NCBI GenBank assembly: GCA_023238725.1
Contig: CM041550.1
Span: forward strand, 26,677,180-26,741,179
Length of the DNA stretch: 64,000 nucleotides
Reading direction: 5' to 3'
From: Scortum barcoo
Lineage: Eukaryota > Chordata > Actinopteri > Centrarchiformes > Terapontidae
Below are positions 1 to 15,800 of this stretch, piece by piece. The notes under the pieces are model-generated. The model ran no database searches and had not been told where the DNA came from. It worked only from the letters and a program-made list of their open reading frames with translations. Made by a program: the position numbers and the translations under genes. Every line of letters begins with the position of its first letter. Position 1 is the stretch's first letter.

Positions 1-487
1 AAAACGATTTCTACCAAAACTATGGTTCATTGAGCACTCAGCATTGTGACTACAATAGGCATGTACATACATAATCAGTTATTATAACATATTTATTACG
101 TTTTTTGTAGTTAGTACATTATCAGTTTTAGGATACCTTTTTAGCAGTACCTTTACAAATACATTAACTGTGTCTGTGCAGAAATCCCCAATGAATGTTA
201 GGTTTCACTTGACCAGGAGACATGTCACAAATTATCATTTGCTCCAATGACTGCAGTGTGTTTGTTTGATTTGTGGTCCCCATGCAATTTTGCATTTGGA
301 TTGAGCATGAGTAGCCTTTAAACATCATATCATTGGTTGTATTTTGTTTAACACAAACAATACAAATGATCTTAAGGTATTTGTTATATTTTCAGGGGTT
401 GACTAAGGATTACTGTTGTACTTTATGGAAAACCCACAGTTTTAGTTCTGATCAAATAAAATGTCTATGTTTGTTTTTTAATATCAG
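1..487. other. Upstream flank or 5' UTR intron of the integrin gene
   Basis: AT-rich non-coding sequence. It ends in a pyrimidine-rich tract and a CAG acceptor at 485-487, directly before the exon that carries the start codon. The first (non-coding) exon and promoter therefore probably lie to the left of the window. The short ORF at 333-527 has no family resemblance and overlaps the signal-peptide exon in another frame. I see no other feature here. Confidence 0.6.
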
Positions 488-490
488 GAA

Positions 491-3400
491 ATGGGTTTGT
501 GTTTCCTGTTTCTTCTGCTCCTGCTGATGGGCAGAAATGGTAAGTTTTAACTAAGATTTAAGTTATGAATACATCATTATTTATTATTACATTTTTATTA
601 AATTTGCAAATCATTACGGTTTAAAGATGTAATCTTTGTCATTCTGAGATTTTCTTTTAAACAAATGTCTGTTAAGTCACAAACTATTGAATAAAGTGAC
701 ACTTTTGCAGTATTGTGACCCACAGCACAGTAAAAGAGACAATGAAACTAAAGTTAGGTCCAGAAACACCTGCAATTACAAATAATCACCAAAGATGCAA
801 AAGACAACTAAATGAATATCTTTGAGATTAGAACTTTTAACTAATTAATATTTTCTATATAACTGAATCAATGAATGAAATGAAATATGTGTAATGCCAA
901 AGGGGTCACTCATAATAACAAACCTACAGAAAATATCACCGGTTGCACAAAGTGAGCGGTATCATCCATGATGCTGTACAGTTTGTTCAGCATATTGATT
1001 CTAAAATGTTGACTGCTTTCACTCTGCTGCTGCAGCACATGATAGCAAAAAAAATAACACTGGCTACCATAAATTGATCAAACATCCACAGTAAACCATG
1101 TCAGGATCCATAATCACTGCTCCTCCACGTGGATAGATGAAGAAGTACAGCTAGCGGTACAACTAGCAGTTTCATGTTAATTACTTCATCTAGGGGGGAT
1201 CTCCTTGCAGCCAAAGACCCAGCAGGAACCCAGCAGGGGTCTGTCATGGATTTGCATGAGCCCTCTCATAGACCAGCCTCAGCACACAGTCTCTATTGAA
1301 ACAAAATTATTATAACATAAATTATTATAAGGATCTAATGAGGACCTTGTGTGTATTTTAAATCATTATGCTTAACTAAGTAAAGTTTTTTTAACATGAC
1401 TATCTCCCTGAATAACATTTTTCTCTTATGAAAAATGTCAAGCTACTGGGCAATCAATATTACTTTTAAGCCAGTACCAAGCAGTACCAGAATCAGCATC
1501 GGTTACAATAGTCTGTCTTTAAAAAAAGCTACTGTATCATGTAAGAAAGAGCCATATGTTAAGATTAATGACATGAAAGCATTATAAGACTACCTCTGGT
1601 AAATCAGTCAGCTGTAATGAAACTATTCAAATGTTATGCATTTCTTTTCTGTTATTTACCATATAATATGCACACCATACACATTCCCATCATAAACTAG
1701 GTTTGGAACTAATCTTAGAATAATGTATAATAAATGTTTATGGTGTGATTTTCTTTATCTCAATGACACTGGCATCAGTACTAAAAATGGGGTTTAGTAT
1801 TAATAGTATAGATACCGGAGGTATTGATTGCCCCACCCCAGCAGAACACATATCATTTATGTACAAGGTAGACATAATAGTGATGAATTTGAATAATATG
1901 TGTCCACAGCATTTTATTTCAGTATGGGATGTGTACTGTTTTTCATTCTGAAAATGTTTTGCATGTTTTGTGTGTTTTTCATTGCAGGACTGTGTCAACA
2001 AGAGGAAGTCTGCACAAAGTCTGTGATCAACTCCTGCAATGACTGTATCAGATCTGGGCCATACTGTGTGTGGTGCCAACAGCTGGTGAGAAACACAGTT
2101 AATGTTGCACCTACATTCTTTCCCTGCTGAGGTGTTAACATGTATAAAAATAGTCATATGAATCAACATCAAAACATAACTCTAATCTTTAGCGACAGCT
2201 TGTTCTAATCTTTGTGACCTGGTGAACAATCACCCCACTCTACACTACAAAACTATATCATGAATACATCAAGTAGCTAATGACATGTTCACCTCCTGTC
2301 CATACTGATTTGAGCTTTGGTTCATTCCACTGAATGAGCTCCATTAGTAACAAAGACAGCGGTCCAACACACTGTTCAGTATAAGTTATCAGAAAATGTA
2401 TTCATTTATTTTAGAATGCCTAGTCAAGAGGAAATTATTTACTTACACAAAGTCTGATTTGCTACTTCTCAGCTGTCAGGTAGTGTGAGGTATTACCCCA
2501 TTGATGTGCAGATCATATATTACATATTGTACAGATTGTAAATCACAAAAACAATGTTTGTGATTTTGGGTTTTAAATAAATAAATTTGATTTTGATTTG
2601 ATTTGATATTATGATACACTATTGCGATGGGACTAATTGTGTGGACTGCTTATTGTTTCTGTGAAGTGGGTGTGTGTGTTTGAGGTTGTGGGTACCGGAT
2701 GACAGGGGCAGGTGGCCTGGGATGGCAGTGGCCACCCCTGAAGAGGATATAGATATCGAAGTAGATTTGAGTAGCTCAGGTCCACTGCATGCATGTATTT
2801 CATGTATTTGTATAGATATCTATCTATCTATCCAGATAGATATATATGTTCAGTTGATGAAGAGGGGAGCGTGTTCCTCTCTCTGCCTCTTCCTTAAAGT
2901 CCATGATCACCTCCTTGGTTTAGCTGTTGTTATCGAGGTTGTTGCCATGTCACCAAGATGTCAGGGCTCTGATCTCCTCTCTGTAGGCCGTCTCGACGTC
3001 ACTGGTGATTAGGCTGATGACAGTTGTGTCATCCATGTGTCATATTTTGCTGAGAACACTCACAACAGATATGCCCAGCCACCCTGCGGAGGAAACTCAT
3101 TTCGGCCGCTTGTATCCGCGATCTTGTCCTTTCTCGGTCATTACCCAAAGTTCATGACCATAGGTGAGGGTGGGAGCGTAGATTGACCGGTAAATCGAGA
3201 GCTTCGCCTTTCGACTCAGCTCCTTCTTCACCACGACGGTCCGGTACACTGACCGCATAACTGCAGGACGCTGCACCAATCCGCCTGTCAATCCATTTCA
3301 CGCTCCATCTTTCCCTCACTCGTGAACAAGACCCCGAGATACTTGAACTCCTCCACTTGAGGCAGGACCTCTCCACCCACCCGGAGAGGGCACACGCCAC

Positions 3401-6400
3401 CCTTTTCCGGTCGAGAACCATGGCCTCGGATTTGGAGGTGCTGATTCTCATCCCAGCCGCTTCACACTCGGCTGCAAACCGCTCCAGTACATGCTGAAGG
3501 TCCTGGCTTGATGAAGCCATCAGGACAACATCATCTGCAAAAAGCAGAAGATGAAATCCTGTGGTTCCCAAACCAACTCCCTCTGGCCCCTGGCTACGCC
3601 TAGAAATCCTGTCCATAAAGATTATGAACAGGACTGGTGACAAAGGGAAACCCTGCCGGAGTCCAACATGCACTGGGAACAGGTCTGGCTTACTGCCGGC
3701 AATGTGAACCAAGCTCCTGCTCCGGTCGCATACAGAGACCGAACAGCCCTTAGCAAAGGCCCCCGGACCCCATACTCATGCGGAGCACCCCCACAGAATA
3801 CCATGAGGGACACGGTCGAATGCCTTCTCCAGATCCACAAAGCACATGTGGACTGGTTGGGCAAACTCCCATAAACCCTCAAGCACCCTGTGGAGGGTAT
3901 AGAGCTGGTCCAGTGTTCCACGACCGGGACGAAAACCGCATTGTTCCTCCTGAATCCGAGGGTCGACTATCGGCCGAATTCTCCTCTCCAGTACCCTGGC
4001 GTAGACCTTCCCGGGGAGGCTGAGAAGTGTGATCCCCCTGTAGTTGGAACACACTCTCCGGTCCCCCTTTTTAAAAAGAGGGACCACCACCCCAGTTTGC
4101 CACTCCAGAGGCACTGTCCCCAACCTCCATGCAATGTTGCAGAGGCGTGTCAGCCAAGACAGCCCCACAACATCCAGAGACTTGAGGTACTCAGGGCGGA
4201 TCTCATCCACCCCCGGCGCCTTGCCACTGAGGAGCTTACTGAACTACCTCAGTGACTTCGGCTTGGGTGATGGACGAGTCCACCTCAGAGTCCCCAGCCT
4301 CCGCTTCCTCATTGGAAGGCAAGTCGGTGGGATTGAGGAGATCCTCGAAGTATTTCTTCCACCGTCCTGACAATGTCCCCAGTCGAAGGTCAACAGCTCC
4401 CCACCCGCACTGTAAACAGTGTTGGCAGAGTACTGCTTCCCCCTTCTGAGGCGCCGGACGGTTTGCCAGAATCTCTTCGAGGCCGACCAATAGTCCTCCT
4501 CTATGGCCTCACCGAACTCCTCCCAGACCCGAAGTTTTTGCCTCCAGGACCATCCGGGCTGCGGCTTGCTTGTCCTGCCGGTACCACCTGTCAACTGCTG
4601 AAGAAGGACTCCTTCTTCAGCCTGACGGGCACCCTTATTTCCGGTGTCCACCACCGGGTTGGGCGGGGCCAGTTGCCGCCACCACGACAGGCACCAGAGA
4701 CCTTGCATCCACAACTTCAGAACTGCAGCGTCGACAATAGGAGGCAGAGAACATGGTCCACTCGGACTCAATGTCCCCAGCCTCCCTCGGAATCTGTGAG
4801 AAGCTCTTCCGGAGGTGGGAGTTGAAGACCTCCCTGACAGAGGGCTCGGCCAGACGTTCCCAACAGACCCTCACAATGCATACGTTTGGGTCTGCCAGGT
4901 CTGTCCAACTTCCTCCTCTGCCAGCGGATCCAACTCACCACCAGGTGGTTGACAGCTCAGCCCCTCTCTTTACCCGAGTTGTCCAAGACATACGGCCAGA
5001 GATCAGATGAAATGACAACAAAGTCGATCATCGACCTCCGGCCTAGGGTGTCCTGGTGCCACGTGCACTGATGGACACCCTTATGCTTGAACATGGTATT
5101 CGTTATGGACAAACTGTGACTAGCACAGAAGTCCAATAACAGAACACCGCTCTGGTTCAGATTTGGGGAGGCCGTTCCTCCTGATCACGCCCCTCCAGGT
5201 ATCACTGTTGTTGCCCACGTGAGCGTTGAAGTCCCCCAGTAGAACAATGGAGTCCCCAGTCGGAGCACTATCAAGTACCCCTCCCAGGGACTCCAAGAAG
5301 GCCGGGTACTCTGTACTGCTGTTCGGCCCGTAGGCACAAACAACAACAGCAAGAGAGAGACCTATCCCCAACCCGAAGGTGCAGGGAAGCGACCCTCTCA
5401 AGTTCACCGGGGGTGAACACATGGCGGCTGAGCCGGGGAGCTATAAGCAAGCAAGCCCACACCAGCTCACCGCCGCTCACCCTGGGCAACTCCAGAGTAG
5501 TGGAGGGTCCAGCCCCTCTCAAGGAGCTGGGTTCCAGAGCCCAAGCTATGCATGGAGGTGAGCCTGACTATCTCTAGCCGGTACCTTCTCAATCCTCCCG
5601 CAGGAGCTCAGGCTCCTTCCCACCCCAGCGAGGTGACATTCCAATATTATTTCATATGATATTATAATATTTTTATTTTATTTTATGTTATTTTTATTTA
5701 ACAGACTTGGTTTTTATTAGTATTTGTATCACTTTTATCATTAGAGTGTGAGATAATCCCCCTTTTCTATTTGTTCTTTCTATTTATGAACTAAAACAAA
5801 AGTGACTTTCTTTTTCCTTTGTTGAGCAGTCAGTGGAAAGGAGTTTCTATTGACAGGCCATCATTATATCCATTGCAAATTACCAAGGGGTGTGGTTAAC
5901 ACCTCTGGGTTAAATACAGTACATGTTTATATGTTCCAGTTACAAAAAACAGTTTGCATTCTGACTCCTTACTTCACCACCATATGCAAAGGAGTCATAA
6001 CAACATTAACATAATATATAAACACAAGTAAGTGAACTTAGTATATCTTTTGTATAAAATATTCTATTCTTATCTCTTTTTGTGTGTTTTTGCATCCCCT
6101 TTGTACAGAATTTCACCAAAGCAGGTGAACAAGAAACAGCGCGCTGTGACACACGAGCTCGGTTAATGGAGAGAGGCTGCAAGACTGAAGAAATCATCTC
6201 CCCTAAGAACAATCTAATCATTGTCAAGAGCGATGCTCTGTCCGTTTCATTCAACCAGCAGGAGCCAGTCCAGCTGAGTCCACAGAAGATAAGTCTGAAA
6301 CTCCGACCTGGTTAGTGGAATCAGTCAATACTATCTGTATAATTTAGGAAATTCAGATTCAGATTCAGATTCAGATTTCCTTTATTAGTCCCACAGTCAG

Positions 6401-9400
6401 GGGAAATTCACATTGTGTAACAGCAGTGAGACACACAGTGGAAAATAAATAGTAGGAAATGCAAGACATAGAATAAGATAAAAAAAAAACATATTCAGCA
6501 TAACTATAATTATAATTATACCTCTACATAGTACAGAGAGGATATGCCTGAGAATATACATATAAAATATATAATATCTTAAGTAGAAAGAGTGAAAAAC
6601 AGTGAAGTGGAGTGAAATGTATTGTTTGGTTTCCAAGGTCAGAGTAAAACCAGACAAAGATTTCTTTAAAAATGTAATTCTAAAGATTTTACTGTGTTTG
6701 TTTTTTTTAATATCATCTGTCCATTGCACTTTCTTTGACAATTGTATAAATTTGCTCTCACTGAAATTAAAATACTTTTAGTTTGTATTTTTTGTATTTC
6801 TCAGATTCTTTCTTTTCTCATTATTTTGTTTACAGGTCTTTCTACCACATTCAGTGTAAAGTTTAAAAGAGTTCAGGGTTATCCAGTTGATCTCTATTAC
6901 CTGATGGACCTGTCCTACTCCATGAAAGATGACTTGGAAAATGTCAAAGGACTGGGAAAAAAACTTTTTGCAGTTCTGAAGAGCATCACTGAACATGCCC
7001 AAATAGGTAATATGATGGCAATCCTCACTTGAATTGTCTAAAATGACAATATTTATTATTTGGTATTTTTTATTATAACACTTTCGAATACAGCCACAAA
7101 TAATAGTGTAATTATCTTGTACATATGTATCAGTAAATACCTACTGATTACCAATAAGACAAAAGAGTATTTTTTTATCATTACAGGCTATACTAGTAGT
7201 TTTTGTTAACAACTATGGCAGGTTCACATTTGAACCAATACCAGTTTGCCAGTTTTTTCAGTACTTAACTCTCTCTGTAATAAGAAAAGTTGTAGAAAAG
7301 TACGTCATAATTTCTCAGTTTCAACATTTTGTTATTTATTTAGAACATTATATACACCACATAAAATGATGGGGTTTAACATTTTTGGTAAACGGATGCT
7401 CTGTGCTCTAAGGTTGAGGCAGAAGTACTGTTTTAGGTGACTGTAGGATGGGACTTGTTGGGATATTGAGAAGAGGAGGAGGATATCACGTCATCCAAAT
7501 CCACTTTGACGGTCAACTATGTTCAGAGCCTGATGGTGTTCCTACAACCATGTCATAGTTTTATCATTAAGATACATCCATATGTGCAGTTCTAAAAGTT
7601 CATAGGCTGAATAAATAGAGGTAAATATAAGAAGTTGCTCCTTTACAACAAGGGTCCTGGATCTGCCCATCTGAGAGAATTATCAGTGATAATGGAGCCC
7701 CAGGACAACCAAATTTGCTTATGTCAGCTCAAGTAAATGGGGTAATCTGAGTTGAATGCATCATGACAAAAAGACCTTAGTGGAAGTGCCTCTGCTTCCT
7801 GGTTAAATTTAGTTTAGTTTTAGGGAAGAGGATGAAGATCTGCTCACCATCATACAAAACTGCAATGTCCACTGAGAAATCAGTTGGTGTGTAGATTTTG
7901 TCTTGTTTTGTCCACATTTTTGTTCCAGCAAAAAAGCACTAACAGACACATACCTGATGGACACAGAGACACACACACTGGCTAGAATGGCAGCAAATAG
8001 TCTCCTGCAGCCATAATGCAGGTGGACCGTGTGTATTTTGATCATTTTTCCTTGTACTCCCTCCCTTGCACTCGCACTCAGTATGTATTTGGTTGGTATC
8101 TCATTTGTACAAACACAAAATTTACAGGCAGTATTCTAAAGTGCTGCATTTATTTCAATACTTTTTTATGTCTAAATGGCCTTTAATGCTTATACATTTC
8201 AAGAAGTTTGTCCTTATGAGGAAAAAACAAGGAATAATAGCTGTTTATATAACTACAGGGTTTGGTGCCTTTGTTGATAAGACCGTCCTTCCTTACACCA
8301 ACACCAACAAAGAGAAACTGCAGAAGCCATGTGATGAGAACGATGAGCAGTGTCAGGCTGCCTTTGGCTACAGACATGTGCTTAATATGACACAAAAGGA
8401 GGCTGAATTCGAAACAAAAGTGACAGCGCAGTTCATCTCAGGGAACTTGGACTCTCCTGAAGGGAGTCTTGATGCAATGATGCAGGCTGCTGTATGTGGG
8501 GTAAGAACTCAACCAAAGAGCAAACTATCTATGATTAGATAAGATTAGAACACATTGATTACTGTGATTAAAGAAAAGCAAGCATATTTGTATTATTAGA
8601 AAATAATAAAATGGAAGACTTAACATTTGGGACCACTGAAGCAGTAGTGTCATGCCTAACATTCACACGTCACACAGACTATTCCTTTTTATGGCACATA
8701 TAAGCCTAGGGCATAGCATCGTAGTTTTACCTATTATGAAACTGAACTGATTAGAATAAGTACAGAAAACTGGTTTAGAAAATTACATTAGATTACATTG
8801 TCAAGACAATATTTTGTGGCCTATCATCCTGTGGTTTATGGAATGATGTCAAATCTGATGCCAGTTGGTGCCAGTGAGTTCTGTTCTAAAATGATCATAA
8901 CATAAAATTAGGGTGCTTTCACACCTCCTTGTTTAATTCTCTTCATATTATCTCTAATGCATTTAGGGTGGTAAAGTCAGAGTGGTGCAGACTAAACAAA
9001 TGGACTGAGACTACCTGAAGAACGGTCTTACTTGGTAGTTTATTTGTGGTGTGAAGGCTAACAGATATCACATTAGAATTGGCCCCCTCCCCATCATTAT
9101 ATGCCTCCACCAAACAGTCCAGTTGCTGTTTACATTCATATCTGTCCAGACAAATATATTATATGTGAAGTGTGAAGTGAAGACTTTCGAGGAATTTAAT
9201 GAATGGAAGTTATTGAAATAATTTCCAGAGAAGCACATGTTCTTCACTTACTATTTTACAGAGAAGTACAGAGGACTGACAGAGAGCTTTATCACATGAT
9301 GGAACAACAACTAAACTTCTGTATGAGCAAAACCAGTGAGTTTGTGGTGGACCACCAGAGGAGCAGGAGGACACCTGTCCTGGTTGTCATTCAAGGAGAG

Positions 9401-12400
9401 GAAGTTAAGAGGGTGGACTCATACCCCTCTCCTTCTCCAAATCAATAAAGAAAATCCACAATGACTTTTGACCTTGAATAACCAAATTCTAATAAGTTAT
9501 CCTTGGTTAGAAAGTCAATGCTGACTTGAAAAAGAGGCCCCCTTTCTATTTAAACCAAAAACACAGTCTTCTCAGTTTTGTACTCCCAACCATCCACTCT
9601 AAGAATTTAGAACTCCAGGCAGCAATTATGTTTACTCCCAAATACTTTTTGCAAAGAAAGTAAATGATACACCGTTATTTTGTAGGAGGTAGAGAAGTGT
9701 GATCACAGTTTTTCTAACCAGTATTTTCAAAGTTCATTTTACCTGGGCCTTTTCTTGGGTTTTCCGGATTCATTGTTCCCTAAAATATGTTGTTGTTTAG
9801 GACAAAATAGGTTGGAGAAACAGCAGCACTCGTCTGATTGTACTGACAACTGATGCTGGATTCCACATGGCTGGAGATGGAAAATTGGCTGGTATACTTG
9901 AACCTAATGATGAACAATGCCACATAGAAAACAACCTTTATACCAAGAGCAGTGAGATGGTATGTATTTAATCAACATAACTGAAGCAACATAATGAGCA
10001 AAAATATGAATATGGACATAAGGTTTATAACATGTCACAAATTTCAATGATTGCTGTGCGCAGGACTACCCATCTGTTGGACAACTAGCAATGCAGTTAG
10101 AAAAGAACAATATTCAGCCAATATTCGCAGTGACAGAAAATGTTCAGAGTGTGTACAAGGTAAAAAAAAAAAAAAAACCTTGTCATTTCTGAAGCTTATT
10201 TATTTATAGCTCACACATTAAATTCTTATTGATTTTTCATTTCACCCCCTGTTTTGTCTCAGCAACTCTCTGCAATGATTCCAAAATCAGAGGTCGGAGT
10301 TCTGTCATCAGATTCTACAAATGTGGTTGAATTGATTGAAACTGCCTACAATGTAAGTTGTCAATTTGGCTTAGCTATTTCTTCTTTTGTGTGCACATAT
10401 ATTCAATGCTATTTGTGACCAATACATTGTTCTCATGATTTTGTGAAACATTTGTCTATATCTCATAACCTTCTCAAATGTATAATCCATGACAGAGTTT
10501 GTCCTCCAAAGTAACTTTGACCCATGACAATCTCCCTGACAACGTAAGAGTTTTCTATACCCCTAAATGCAACAATGAAGGACAAGCAGGAAACAGCGAA
10601 GGCATTTGTGACAATGTACATGTGGGACAGGAGGTCAGTTCTTTTTGTAGTTATTACACTTTTTATTTTCATATATAAGGTTCACACAAATCCTGTTACA
10701 CCTATTTCAGGTTTTAACATGGAATTGGGTGCCCCCCACGTCCATATTGTGAAAGTGATCCATCCATTGTTCAATTTCTTATGGTGCCAGACTGAGTATG
10801 GTAGCCCAGGTATCTCCCTAGCCTTCTCCAGCTCTTCCAGGGAGACCCCAAGCCATCCCCAGGTTGGATGGAATACATAATCCTGTCCTGTCTTTAGAGT
10901 CTTTCCCCCATTGTTCTCCCAGTTGGACATGTCCAGAGGATGTCCAAAGGGAAGGAGTCTAGAAACGTTCTAATCAAATGCCCAAACCTCTTTAACTGGC
11001 CCTCTCTGAGCAAGGAGGAACAATTCTCATCATGCTCCCTCCAGATGTTTGTGCTCTTCCCCCCATCTTGAGCCCAGTCATACTGTGAAGGAAACTCAAG
11101 ACATTAGTTGTCAGGCTTGGCTGCTAGTTTTCCACAACAGTCTGGTATAACACGGCAAAGGTTTTAATGCTTCAATCCACCTGTCGACGTTGCCTTCCAT
11201 CTTACCCTGGCTTATTACTTCTTGAACTTTTTCTTCTATCAGAACTACATCATCTGTAACAAGCGGCGATGCACTGTCTTCACCTCAGATTGGGCCTTAT
11301 GATTTGGTCTCACACAAATGAGAACCAAATGTCCCATAATAGGGTTAATAACAATGCCACAATGCCTACATAGACTGGGATGGTGGTTTTATTTTCTTGA
11401 AAAAGGGAACCAGAGGGTGTGAACCAGAGGGCTCCAAATATCAAGATATGACATTGCTCAACCTTCTGGGAAAGGATACCAAAATGCTGGAAAAAAGGAC
11501 CAGCTGCTTGTTAGGCCTCAGATTCAGGAGGAGCTGGAAAAAAAATCAATGCATTGCATATTAATAAAAGACAGAAAAAAGAATTTGAATATCTAATTTT
11601 GACTGTTGATTTAAGTGTTTTTAGTTTTTTTACATGTTTAAAATGTTCTAACTCTCTAACCCGCCAACTGCCCCCACCAGATTTCATTTGATATCACTGT
11701 AACAGCTGACTCATGTATGGAGGAGAAGTCTTTCACAATCAGACCTTTGGGCATTAAAGACACACTGACAGTGACCTTATCTACAAACTGTGAGTGTCAG
11801 TGTAAAAACCCCACAACCAGTAACCACCCACACTGCAAGGAAAAGGGAAGAGTCATATGTGGTATTTGCAGGTAAGCTTTATACCTCATATACAATGACT
11901 GTCATGCATTAGTTCTTTTGATTTTATACAAAGTACACAATGTGTTTGTTTTTTTCACTGCATGTATCAATATGTTTTAGGTGGCCCTGTGTATCTATAT
12001 GTAGGAGGCTCTCTTCACAAAAAATGTTAATCAAATCAGTTATTAGTTCAAACTCATACCATGATCTATGTTTAAGTTTTCCTGATAAACAACCTCTTGT
12101 GCGAATAATGACTCTGTAAAAGAGGCAAAAGAAGGGCTTAAATCTGGCTCTGCCAACTATTCCTAATTCCATTTGCAAGAATCCACCACACTTGAAAGAA
12201 AACTTAATCAAATCTAGGAGGAATGTCTGGAGGAGTGTCAGTCAGTGTCAGTGCTCCTGCACATGCTGAGGGCAACTTTCCTTCCTGGCGCACGCTGTCA
12301 GTTGGCCAAGCTCAGAAGCTTCAGTGAGCAGATACAAAGGTTTGGTTTACAGATACAAACAACCAAGTAATGAGAAAACTGCCCACAGAGCCTGAGCTGC

Positions 12401-12838
12401 TCTGTGGGGAGTGGCTTTGGAGGCAAGCTGGAGCACAGCAATAAGAGAGGGGGAGGAACCTGAAAGTTTTGCTCTATTCAAATTCTCAAGCTAAGTCCAC
12501 TCTCTTTTCAATCCTACGGACTTCAGCTTTGATAAAGTTAAAAACTTTAAAAAATTTGTTAAAAACAAATCAGCTAAGGGTAGTGGTAGACAAACTAGGG
12601 GATTAAGAAAACTCCATATTTACCCATGAATGGTGTAAGTTATCAGCTGTACTATCAAGCTAGTATAAAAACTTAGGAATGTTAGACTAGTAAGACGAGC
12701 AGTAGTGGATAATATTTGGCAATGCCAGGTCACAAAAGATACTCTAAAATGGATCTACCAGAGAGAGTGGAAGGCCATCCATCAATCAAAGTAAAGTTTC
12801 AAGTTTTTGTTACGAGTAATTATTATTATTATTATTAT

Positions 12839-12888
<50 letters not shown>

Positions 12889-15800
12889 TTTTCCATCTGT
12901 CATATATGTGAATAGAAATACCTAATTCAAAAAATAAAGTCAGAGCTAAAACAAATTTATGTAAAATAAAGAAAGGTACTTCCGCTCCAACCTGTCAAAC
13001 ACCTTATATGCATCAGGAAACATAATTACTTCCAGGAATTAGGAGAATTATGAACATGAATCCTTTTTGAATTCTGTTGAATTCTGTTCTGAATGGATGA
13101 CATGATGCTGCAGAGGTTCGGCTAGAATTTTCACAGAAGATTCAAGAGAGAAATGAACCTGTACCTACCACAGTGGAGAGGATCTTTATTATTTTTGAGT
13201 AAGAGGGAGATTAAGGCCTCAGACCAGGGGGGAGACAAGTGACTCTGTAAAGGATTGATTCTGAAAGGCAGGGGCAATGGAAGCACTGGTTATCAACCCA
13301 AGCTCTGTCAAACACAAATTATATCTGCATCAGTCTTGTGTCTTTAATTAGTTAGCATATCATTCAAGATGTGGTTAGCCTTGTTTAACATAAAGACTGA
13401 AAGCAGGGCAAATAGCATCCCTACCTGAAAAAATACACCAACTCTTCTAAAGCTCAATGATTAACACTCTGTTTGTTTAACACAAACTGGAATACAGACA
13501 AGAGTTTTGATTTTATAAGGTGATAAGGTGGAGATTACTTTGAAACTAACTAAAATGGATCAATATATAATATATAAGGTGACAGATTTTGCTAACTCTT
13601 TCTAACTTGTCCTTACTCAGCTGCAATGAGGGCTCCGTTGGTCAGTTCTGTGAGTGCTCCACTGGCAATAAAGGTGAGCAAGCTCTGCGAGCATCCTGTC
13701 AGAGACAGAATGGAACAGAGTGCGAGGGTCGAGGAGACTGTGTGTGTGGCAGGTGCCAGTGCCATACCACAGAAAGTGGAAGCAGTTACCATGGTGACTT
13801 CTGCGAGTGCGATGATGAACATTGTGAGAAGTTCCAGAATAAATTATGTGGAGGTAAGATCTGCTGCCTCCGTATTCATGGGCTTAGTTGTACCCTGCAG
13901 ATACAGTGCAATCGGAATGTTTGCAGACCCTTTTAAGTTTTCAACATTTTGTTGTGTTTCAGACTTGTCTTAAAATGCATTCAGGTAATTTTTGTTATCA
14001 TTTATGTACACACAGTAGTCCACAATGACAAAGCAAGAACAAGTTTTTTGCAGTTTTTTAAAAGATGTATTAATAATAAAAGACTGAAATATCCAATTTA
14101 CATAAGAATTCAGATCCTTCACTTAGTATTTGGGTAAAGCACCTCTGGCAGCAATGACAGCCCCAAGTCTTCTTGGGAATGATTCTACAAGCTTTGCACA
14201 GTCTTCTGTTTTAGGTTCAGGTCCGGACCCTGGCTGGGCCACTCCAGGACTTTCACAGAGTTTTCCTTGTCTTGTTAAAACATAAACCTTCGCCCCAGCC
14301 TGAGAGCACTCTGGAAAATGTTTTCAGTCAGGATTGCTCTATATTTTTCTGCATCCGTCTTTCAGTCTATCCTGACTAGTTTCCCAGTCCCTGTTGCAGA
14401 AAAGCACCTTCACAGCATGATGATGCCACCAACATGTTTGATTGCAAGTGTCATAACAAAGAGTATAATTACGTATGTAAATTTGTTATTTCACTCTTTT
14501 ATTTTCATAAATTTTCAAAACACTCCAAAACCCGGTTATTGCCTAGTCATTGTAGAGTATTGTGTGAAGATTGATGAAAAAAAATGAAGTGAATCCATTT
14601 TAAGATGAGTCTGAAACATAGCAAAATGTGGAAAATTTGAAAGGGTAGGAAAAGTTCCTGAATGCACTGTGCCTTGGCATTAATTCCACAGAGGGAATGC
14701 AGACTGTGTGGGGTAGCATGAATGTGAATGTATCTTGAAAAGCAAGTATATCAGCACTCTAACTTTACTGTTTATTCCTCAATGATCATAGGAAAAAGTA
14801 AAGGAAAGTGCAACTGTGGCAAATGTGAATGCTATCCAGGTTACGAGGGCTCAGCCTGTCAGTGTACAGTGTCTGATGAGGCCTGTCGTACCATTAACAA
14901 CACTGTGTGCCATGGTAGAGGCAAGTGCAAGTGTAACCGCTGTGAATGTATTGAGGGATACCAGGGTCCACAGTGCCGAACATGCCTTGGCTGTCCTGAC
15001 GCTTGTCAGACCAAATTGTAAGGAGCATTAACTTCCACTCAACTTTTAGTTTCAAATTATTGCTTAAGTTTTCAATCACAAAATTCATTCCATTATTTAT
15101 TTATTGTATAACTTCACTATAGACCTCTTTTAGTAGTATTAACTGTTGCCATTAATCATATTTCCAGGAACTGCATTGAATGCCTTGGCTTTAACTCAGG
15201 TCCCTTTAACAAAAACTGCAGTGTGACTTGCAGTGGGAGGATTTATCATGAGATGGTGGACCAGTTCACCATAACAAGCAAGCAGTGCCTGCAGAAGGAC
15301 ACAGAGGGCTGCTGGATTAAATTTAAACTTGACCAGTTGGTTGGGGAAGATAACTACAAGGCTGAAATTCTGGGACAGAGAGGTAAGCTGCTGATGAAAT
15401 CCTGAAAACACACTCAGTTTTCAGCTGTTTTGCTATCCAGCAGTATTCACATTAAATACTGCTAAGAGTCTTCTCTAAGTCTAACGGCTTTGTGAGGCTG
15501 TACTTAGTAACAGTGGTGCTTTGAGCTACAGTGGGGCAAAAAGTATTTAGTCAGCCACCAATTGTGCAAGTTCTCCCACTTAAAAAGATGAGAGAGGCTT
15601 GTAATTTTCATCATATTCATACACTTCAACTATGAGAGACAGAATGGGGGAAAGAATCCAGGAAATCACATTGTAGGATTTTTAATGAATTAATTGGTAA
15701 ATTCCTCGATAAAATAAGTATTTGGTCACCTACAAACAAGCAAGATTTCTGGCTCTCACAGACCTGTAACTTCTTCTTTAAGAGGCTCCTCTGTCCTCCA

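Noticed and set aside
333..527. 64-codon ORF at the left edge
   Set aside because: It spans the intron/exon boundary in the wrong frame relative to the integrin signal peptide.
1900..2130. Plus-strand ORF with an upstream Met before the PSI exon
   Set aside because: The Met lies in the intron. The acceptor at 1985-1987 and the signal-peptide exon at 491-539 explain the start.
3668..4825. Several long plus-strand ORFs opposite the LINE
   Set aside because: These are antisense shadows of the GC-rich reverse-transcriptase region.
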